Below are positions 63,201 through 64,000 of a stretch of DNA of 64,000 nt, in pieces (within the stretch, counting starts at the first letter, position 1; every line of letters starts with the position of its first letter). The notes under the pieces were generated by a model. That model worked only from the letters and a program-made list of their open reading frames with translations, was not told the DNA's origin and did not search any database. This stretch comes from Siphonodentalium dalli. Lineage: Eukaryota; Mollusca; Scaphopoda; Gadilida; Siphonodentaliidae. The translations under genes and the position numbers were made by a program. The stretch is taken from the NCBI GenBank assembly GCA_032622095.1, contig CP136067.1:58881899-58945898 (forward strand), in the 5' to 3' direction.

Positions 63201-63544
63201 GACATCCCAAGCTGTTGTTGACTGAGAAGACAGGTCTACCTCTTTCAAAGAGAACCAAATAAAACATTTGGAAGTTGGGGTATAATATACATGACTTGAG
63301 TAGTGTCATCCAAGGAAAAATATCACATGTTCATATATTCTTAGGTACCAGTATACCAAATTATTAGTTAATACAATACTTGCCAGAAAAAAGTCATTGT
63401 GCCATCATCTGTAAATTCTTTGTTTCTATTCTTCTCTGACTCCCAATCATGGGCAGTCGCCATATGCATCTTGTAGACATTGACCTTATTCTGGTTGATA
63501 TGGTTACTGTTGTTATTATTGTTGTTGTTGTTTACAGCTGCCAT
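32938..63544 (-). CDS. PTDSS2: Phosphatidylserine synthase 2, ten coding exons
   Basis: Multi-pass enzyme of the ER and mitochondria-associated membranes that exchanges serine for the ethanolamine of phosphatidylethanolamine to make phosphatidylserine. Coding exons on the minus strand: 63544-63384, 61713-61612, 61288-61206, 57134-57067, 53637-53506, 46586-46536, 41395-41282, 40652-40419, 36752-36607, 33271-32938. They total 1425 nt, giving 474 residues plus stop (human about 487), and every junction is in phase. The core reads HFLGW (192-196), then E217, E220, [10 protein letters not shown] (227-236), D241 and CNGLGI (245-250). H192, E217, E220, N229, E232, D236, D241 and N246 match, with identical spacing, the eight residues shown by mutagenesis to be needed in mammalian PSS1. 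MKTLRYLSL and KGKMKR-like RGKMKRF followed by FTPYRW favour PSS2 over PSS1. Hydrophobic segments lie near 58-75, 89-104, 120-138, 305-333, 340-353, 374-389 and 402-424, followed by a basic cytosolic-type tail. Introns range from 323 bp to 6.9 kb and are full of transposons. Paralogue assignment is very likely; UTR limits are unknown. Confidence 0.96.
33970..34082. repeat. 56-bp tandem duplication in PTDSS2 intron 9
   Basis: Two units with CATCAATGATTCCTGGTGTC, AATACAGATCCGTTTGTAAT and GTGTCGAATCA, differing at a few CpG-like positions. Confidence 0.8.
34204..35319. mobile_element. Non-autonomous hAT element in PTDSS2 intron 9
   Basis: Element 34212-35311 (1100 bp) with ends TAGGGCTGGGCGGTATT and, inverted, TAGGGTTGGACGGTATT, flanked by the perfect 8-bp duplication CTGCCTAG (34204-34211, 35312-35319). 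TAGGG-type ends plus an 8-bp duplication define the hAT superfamily. No transposase frame is visible. Confidence 0.85.
35445..36581. mobile_element. Non-autonomous hAT element beside PTDSS2 exon 9
   Basis: Element 35453-36573 (1121 bp) with ends TAGTGATGTTCCGATAATCG and, inverted, TAGTGATGTGCAGATAACTG, flanked by the perfect 8-bp duplication ACAAAGTC (35445-35452, 36574-36581). It ends about 25 bp from the exon 9 donor dinucleotide at 36606-36605. A decayed relative lies at 38570-39375. No transposase frame is visible. Confidence 0.85.
36607..36752 (-). CDS. PTDSS2: PTDSS2 coding exon 9
   Basis: Residues 316-364 (part). Acceptor TTTCTCTTTCAG, donor GACCT/GTGAGT. It encodes [19 protein letters not shown] and [17 protein letters not shown], two membrane segments aligning with [19 protein letters not shown] and the VAMRE block of human PSS2. 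A hAT element ends only about 25 bp beyond the donor dinucleotide. Confidence 0.96.
36815..36920. repeat. Family F palindrome just upstream of PTDSS2 exon 9
   Basis: GCAAAATGAGGTCACCAGAT and, inverted, ATCTGAGGACGTCATTCTGC around a GCTATCCCACACAGCGGTCT centre. It lies 60 bp from the exon 9 acceptor, on the intron 8 side. Confidence 0.65.
37090..37210. repeat. Family F palindrome, second copy in PTDSS2 intron 8
   Basis: GCAGAATGAGGTCCCCAGAG and, inverted, ATATGGGGACCTCATTCTGC with GCTAGCCCACTGTGTG in the middle. Confidence 0.65.
37240..37840 (+). repeat. Hairpin-tailed repeat (type 1), PTDSS2 intron 8
   Basis: Starts near CATACCCCCACCG, holds three body units (TTAAAGTTATGAAGTCGGAC, TTTTCTAAGTnAAAATAAGT, CGAAAATGA), a GGACGGACAGACTG tract and the terminal hairpin TATACCCCCCATTTTCTTCG and GAAAGTGGGGGTATAA. 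Confidence 0.75.
38570..39375. mobile_element. Decayed copy of the 35453-36573 hAT family
   Basis: Shares ordered blocks with that element: the AAAACGTATGC stretch, AAGTTATTGGTTCAATC, the ACCTnTGATCTCTTT block, AAGGCAGC followed by TGTATATTTCTTTG, and the CGGAATCGGA end. Ends and target duplication are no longer clear, so limits are approximate. Confidence 0.6.
39742..39966. mobile_element. piggyBac-type hairpin MITE (family A), copy 6, PTDSS2 intron 8
   Basis: Begins TTAACCCTTTCATGGCGGGAG. The first hairpin is nearly perfect (TCTCCCATAGGGAGC core), ACAAGGTCAAGGTAA follows, and the second hairpin has lost its left arm. The right end is decayed. Confidence 0.72.
40419..40652 (-). CDS. PTDSS2: PTDSS2 coding exon 8
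   Basis: Residues 238-315, 78 codons, phase 0 at both ends. Acceptor TTTCCTTGCAG, donor TGTCTG/GTGAGT. It starts [13 protein letters not shown] with D241 and N246, then [30 protein letters not shown] and [11 protein letters not shown]. It ends in the start of a membrane segment. The cut after CIICL gives exactly the same length as human RRWLAVCGIILV, so an earlier GTATGA inside the exon was rejected. Confidence 0.97.
41282..41395 (-). CDS. PTDSS2: PTDSS2 coding exon 7 (catalytic core)
   Basis: Residues 200-237, 38 codons, phase 0 at both ends. Acceptor ACTTTCAG-type sequence TTCAG, donor CAT/GTGAGT. It encodes [20 protein letters not shown] followed by [11 protein letters not shown], the most conserved block of the family. 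It includes six of the eight residues essential in PSS1 (E217, E220, N229, E232 and D236 here, with D241 just into the next exon). Confidence 0.97.
41455..41998 (+). repeat. Hairpin-tailed repeat (type 3), PTDSS2 intron 6
   Basis: Starts CCACAGTGTCCCCCTGAAAA, two body units with TTCTAAGTCGAAAAGGGTCA and GTAGGAGGAGnTGATTACAC, then a GGACGGACGGTACGACAAAC tract and the terminal hairpin TCCCCTAAAAATAGATTTTT, CGGGGGA followed by CAATAAT. It begins about 60 bp from exon 7, on the acceptor side. Confidence 0.72.
42193..42425. mobile_element. piggyBac-type MITE (family B), PTDSS2 intron 6
   Basis: TTAA at both limits, the same internal order as the copy at 26359 (TATACATTGGAATGGTCTAT, GGGAAATGTTCAGATAATAA, TTCAACATACAACC) and end TATTATAGAAAGGGTTAA. 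Confidence 0.75.
42460..42625. repeat. Family D palindromic MITE, PTDSS2 intron 6
   Basis: Arms ACCACAAGAATTATGGGA and its inverse, outer blocks AGTAATGTCCTAAATAGTCG and GACCC. It lies 35 bp after a family B MITE. Confidence 0.72.
43623..43802 (+). other. Short open frame opposite PTDSS2 intron 6, status uncertain
   Basis: ATG followed by 59 codons ([20 protein letters not shown], then PPGAGGS...). The first 100 bases are GC-richer than the flanks and acid-rich in translation, which is why I list it. No promoter, splice partner or polyadenylation signal is clear and I do not recognise the peptide. Confidence 0.2.
44070..44125. repeat. Short dispersed repeat, second copy (PTDSS2 intron 6)
   Basis: ACGAGAGACCGATCACGATC, GGCAGATGTTTAACCCAT and CTTGGCGATA; see 16476-16530. 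Confidence 0.55.
45545..46245 (+). repeat. Hairpin-tailed repeat (type 2), long copy with tandem body, PTDSS2 intron 6
   Basis: Begins GGCCATAACTCTGTTAAAAT, then three to four body units with CCGATCAACCnATCGATACC and ACTATACAGGTGAGG, then ACAGACGGACAGATGGACGG, then the hairpin TGTGTACCATAC-atGGTATGGGTACACA with AAAAAT. It differs from the copy at 17026 in the number of body units. Confidence 0.75.
46536..46586 (-). CDS. PTDSS2: PTDSS2 coding exon 6 (17-codon exon)
   Basis: Residues 183-199, 51 nt, phase 0 at both ends. Acceptor CTTTGTAG, donor AAAG/GTGAGC. It reads [17 protein letters not shown], aligning with DKLDGFVPAHFLGWYLK of human PSS2. It carries H192, the equivalent of PSS1 His172. 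The usual PA just before this histidine is IV here. Confidence 0.94.
47505..47685. repeat. Duplicated GAACGCTCTTTATTGTCTA block, PTDSS2 intron 5
   Basis: Two blocks of about 50 bp (47509-47558 and 47630-47680), each GAACGCTCTTTATTGTCTA then CATGGACGCTCTTTAT. Confidence 0.65.
48835..49580 (+). repeat. Hairpin-tailed repeat (type 1), four body units, PTDSS2 intron 5
   Basis: Starts CGGATACCCCCCTTT, four units of about 150 bp with AAAAAGGGGGATAACTCCA, GACGTCATAATCGCAGGTGC and GGTTCCCATGGTAC, then GGACGAACGGACAGACAAGC and the hairpin TATACCCCCCCTAACTTCG, TTGCGGGGGGTATAATAAT. Confidence 0.75.
50605..53257. mobile_element. hAT element (2.6 kb) in PTDSS2 intron 5 containing a tandem array
   Basis: Element 50613-53249 with inverted ends TAGGGGTGTAACGATAC, a classic hAT terminus, flanked by TCAGCATG (50605-50612) and TCAGCATT (53250-53257), an 8-bp duplication with one mismatch. 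About half the element is an array of roughly 165-bp units (see the next entry). No transposase frame is visible. Confidence 0.82.
50945..52370. repeat. Tandem array of about 165-bp units inside the hAT element
   Basis: About eight imperfect head-to-tail units sharing TCCAAGATGGCTGCTGGC, CCGAATGACCCCAAAATG, CGTTCCCATCTACATGTCA, TGACAAATTTCATGATGAT and GTACGACCTGTAGCCCGTG. Some pairs of units stay open as frames of 60-114 codons by virtue of a period of about 55 codons. The frames start and stop at random points, so I do not call a protein. Confidence 0.85.
53506..53637 (-). CDS. PTDSS2: PTDSS2 coding exon 5
   Basis: Residues 139-182, 44 codons, phase 0 at both ends. Acceptor CATTTTACAG, donor CTT/GTGAGT. 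It encodes the hydrophilic loop with [18 protein letters not shown] and LIYDSNN, aligning with [22 protein letters not shown] of vertebrate PSS2. The following intron is the longest in the gene (6.9 kb) and contains a 2.6-kb hAT element. Confidence 0.95.
53794..53980. mobile_element. piggyBac-type hairpin MITE (family A), copy 7, truncated, PTDSS2 intron 4
   Basis: Begins TTAACCCTTTCATAAAGGGAG and breaks off inside the second hairpin at CTCCCTATAGGGG. Confidence 0.7.
54540..54805. mobile_element. piggyBac-type hairpin MITE (family A), copy 8, full length, PTDSS2 intron 4
   Basis: TTAA at both limits, TTAACCCTTTCATGATGGGA and GTCATGAAAGGGTTAA as inverted ends, two hairpins, opposite orientation to copy 7 about 560 bp away. 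Confidence 0.8.
55960..56746 (+). mobile_element. Helitron-like 3' end with degenerate internal repeats, PTDSS2 intron 4
   Basis: Ends CCTGAGCAACGCTGGG (short hairpin) TACCCCTGCTAG at 56746, followed by T. A hairpin about 10 nt before a CTAG terminus is the mark of Helitron 3' ends. Upstream are about five degenerate units of 130-160 bp with GACCTCAGATGACTTAA and GGCACTAATAAT. The 5' TC terminus could not be fixed, so the start is approximate. Confidence 0.6.
57067..57134 (-). CDS. PTDSS2: PTDSS2 coding exon 4
   Basis: Residues 116-138. Acceptor TTTTTCAG, donor TTTCAG/GTACAG. It encodes [15 protein letters not shown] and LLFQ, a membrane segment aligning with the AYWRFWLCVSVVYEL region. It enters in phase 1 and leaves in phase 0. 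Confidence 0.95.
57640..57880 (+). repeat. Related repeat without terminal hairpin, PTDSS2 intron 3
   Basis: AAAAAGGGGCATAACTCTGT, CATACCAAATATCAAGAAAT and a CACACGGACGGATGCACAGA tract, then TGATTGCAATAGTCATCCAG. It is cut off before the hairpin. Confidence 0.6.
58152..58312. repeat. Inverted pair of tRNA-like SINE heads, PTDSS2 intron 3
   Basis: Arms of about 73 bp (TTGGGTGGGATACGAACC..., GACGGCGAGCGCGCCTTGCG, inverse on the right) around a 14-bp centre CCACCGAAGCAACC. Each arm contains GGTTCGTATCyC, a B-box-like sequence; the minus reading also has TGGCCGTGAGGT as an A box. A folded tRNA cloverleaf does not form well, so these are tRNA-derived repeats and not a tRNA gene. Much GC-richer than its surroundings. 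Confidence 0.75.
58313..61205. other. Rest of PTDSS2 intron 3, mostly unremarkable
   Basis: Two related stretches, 59868-59932 and 60620-60685, share GACTGTATnATnAACAACAT and AATTCCATGCATT. A GC-richer block at 59970-60140 has no usable frame. Nothing else recognised. Confidence 0.45.
61206..61288 (-). CDS. PTDSS2: PTDSS2 coding exon 3
   Basis: Residues 88-116 (part). Acceptor TTTGCAG, donor CCTG/GTTCGT. It encodes the second membrane segment and the family signature [16 protein letters not shown] (vertebrate FGVTQAKDGPFSRPHP). It is separated from exon 2 by only 323 bp, the shortest intron of the gene. Confidence 0.95.
61612..61713 (-). CDS. PTDSS2: PTDSS2 coding exon 2
   Basis: Residues 54-88 (part). 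Acceptor TTTTACAG, donor AAAAG/GTGGGA. It encodes AHTFTVLL..., the first membrane segment, followed by the acidic lumenal or cytosolic stretch [13 protein letters not shown], aligning with the LEETPQDTAYNTKR region of vertebrate PSS2. It enters in phase 2 and leaves in phase 2. Confidence 0.94.
62186..62214. repeat. Solo end of a family B MITE, PTDSS2 intron 1 downstream side (intron 1)
   Basis: GGGATTATTTAGTAAAGAAA then GGGTTAA, the terminal inverted repeat of family B, without the rest of the element. Confidence 0.5.
63384..63544 (-). CDS. PTDSS2: PTDSS2 coding exon 1 (start codon)
   Basis: Encodes residues 1-53 and two bases of codon 54. The ATG at 63544-63542 has A at -3 and G at +4, and an in-frame TAG lies 12 nt upstream (63556-63554), so it is the first possible start in this exon. 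The N-terminus carries a run of eight Asn from an AAC/AAT microsatellite, a feature not expected in vertebrate orthologues. The exon ends in DDGTMTFFW, which aligns with the conserved DDGTxTFFW of PSS2. The exon must end after TTCTG and use a GC donor (GCAAGT). The nearby GT donor four bases later would put exon 2 into a frame with an early stop. Confidence 0.92.
63503..63536 (-). repeat. PTDSS2: Coding microsatellite (AAC/AAT)n in PTDSS2 exon 1
   Basis: Trinucleotide tract that reads as eight Asn codons, then Ser-Asn, directly after MAAV. The AAC/AAT mixture shows partial decay of a pure repeat. Length variation would keep the reading frame. Confidence 0.85.
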
Positions 63545-64000
63545 AATTAACTTCTAACCAACTCATACATATGTGTATAAATAAGGTATATATAGCAGTA
63601 TCAAGTCGACTGAAATAGAAAAAAAACAATATTTACAATCAATTAGACATTTCAAATGTTAACATTGTACCTGTCAAGGTGGTCATTTGTGGTAGAGTTG
63701 CATTTTGAGAAAATTCTCCAAGTCAAAAAAGGGGGATAACTCATGATTAATATGTTGGCGGCTAAAATCAATGGGTTTTTTAATTCAGACATGAGTGTAT
63801 GAAACATTAAGTGAATTATACTCAAAAGTACTGTTTATACACTATATAGTTACATGCTCTTGTTTTTATAAGTGAAATCATATGCACAGTGATGTATTTT
63901 GTTGGAGATGTCGCAGCTGATTGTATATGGGATAATTAATGAACCGCCAGATGACTCGGCTGACTCCCATTACAACTTATAGTGGGCTGCAGAAAAAAAA
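63545..64000 (-). promoter_or_regulatory. PTDSS2: Upstream region of PTDSS2, no core promoter identified
   Basis: Contains the 5' UTR or an upstream intron of PTDSS2. AAAAAAGGGGGATAACTCAT at 63725-63745 is a fragment of the hairpin-tailed repeat family. No TATA box, initiator or GC-rich block stands out, so a non-coding first exon further upstream is possible. Confidence 0.3.

Overview
The window is AT-rich animal nuclear DNA: genes split by long introns, GT-AG and one GC-AG intron, polyadenylation signals, no operons, and dense non-autonomous transposons. The best-supported gene is a metazoan phosphatidylserine synthase 2. Dispersed repeats carrying (GACG/GACA)n tracts followed by a hairpin, and 'gggataactc' modules, look familiar from mollusc genomes. 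A marine mollusc is therefore my inference, but the species cannot be fixed from the sequence alone.

Left part (1-7.8 kb). A plus-strand terminal exon (about 2195-2450, protein not recognised) ends beside an AATAAA signal and belongs to a gene that must begin left of it. Converging on it from the right is a four-exon minus-strand gene (7585 down to 4832). Its exon phases join into a 152-residue frame only if a 728-bp Mutator-like element at 5344-6071 is removed. That element sits inside exon 3 and is flanked by a perfect 9-bp target duplication, so this copy of the gene is broken by a recent insertion.

Middle part (7.8-32.9 kb). I see no convincing host gene. It holds a decayed, internally deleted LINE (11.35-12.56 kb), a tRNA-derived SINE (15.56 kb), a second Mutator-like element (18.45-19.71 kb), a 697-bp TIR element with a 5-bp duplication, several TTAA-flanked piggyBac-type MITE families built from nested hairpins, other palindromic MITEs, tandem duplications and long stretches with nothing recognisable.

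Right part (32.9-63.5 kb). One gene, PTDSS2, lies on the minus strand in ten coding exons totalling 1425 nt (474 residues). All eight residues required in mammalian PSS1 are present with the same spacing. Its introns are loaded with transposons: three hAT elements with near-perfect 8-bp duplications (one ends 25 bp from the exon 9 donor dinucleotide), MITEs, a Helitron-like 3' end, an inverted tRNA-like palindrome and hairpin-tailed repeats. Intron 1 uses a GC donor, and the polyadenylation signal overlaps a double stop codon.
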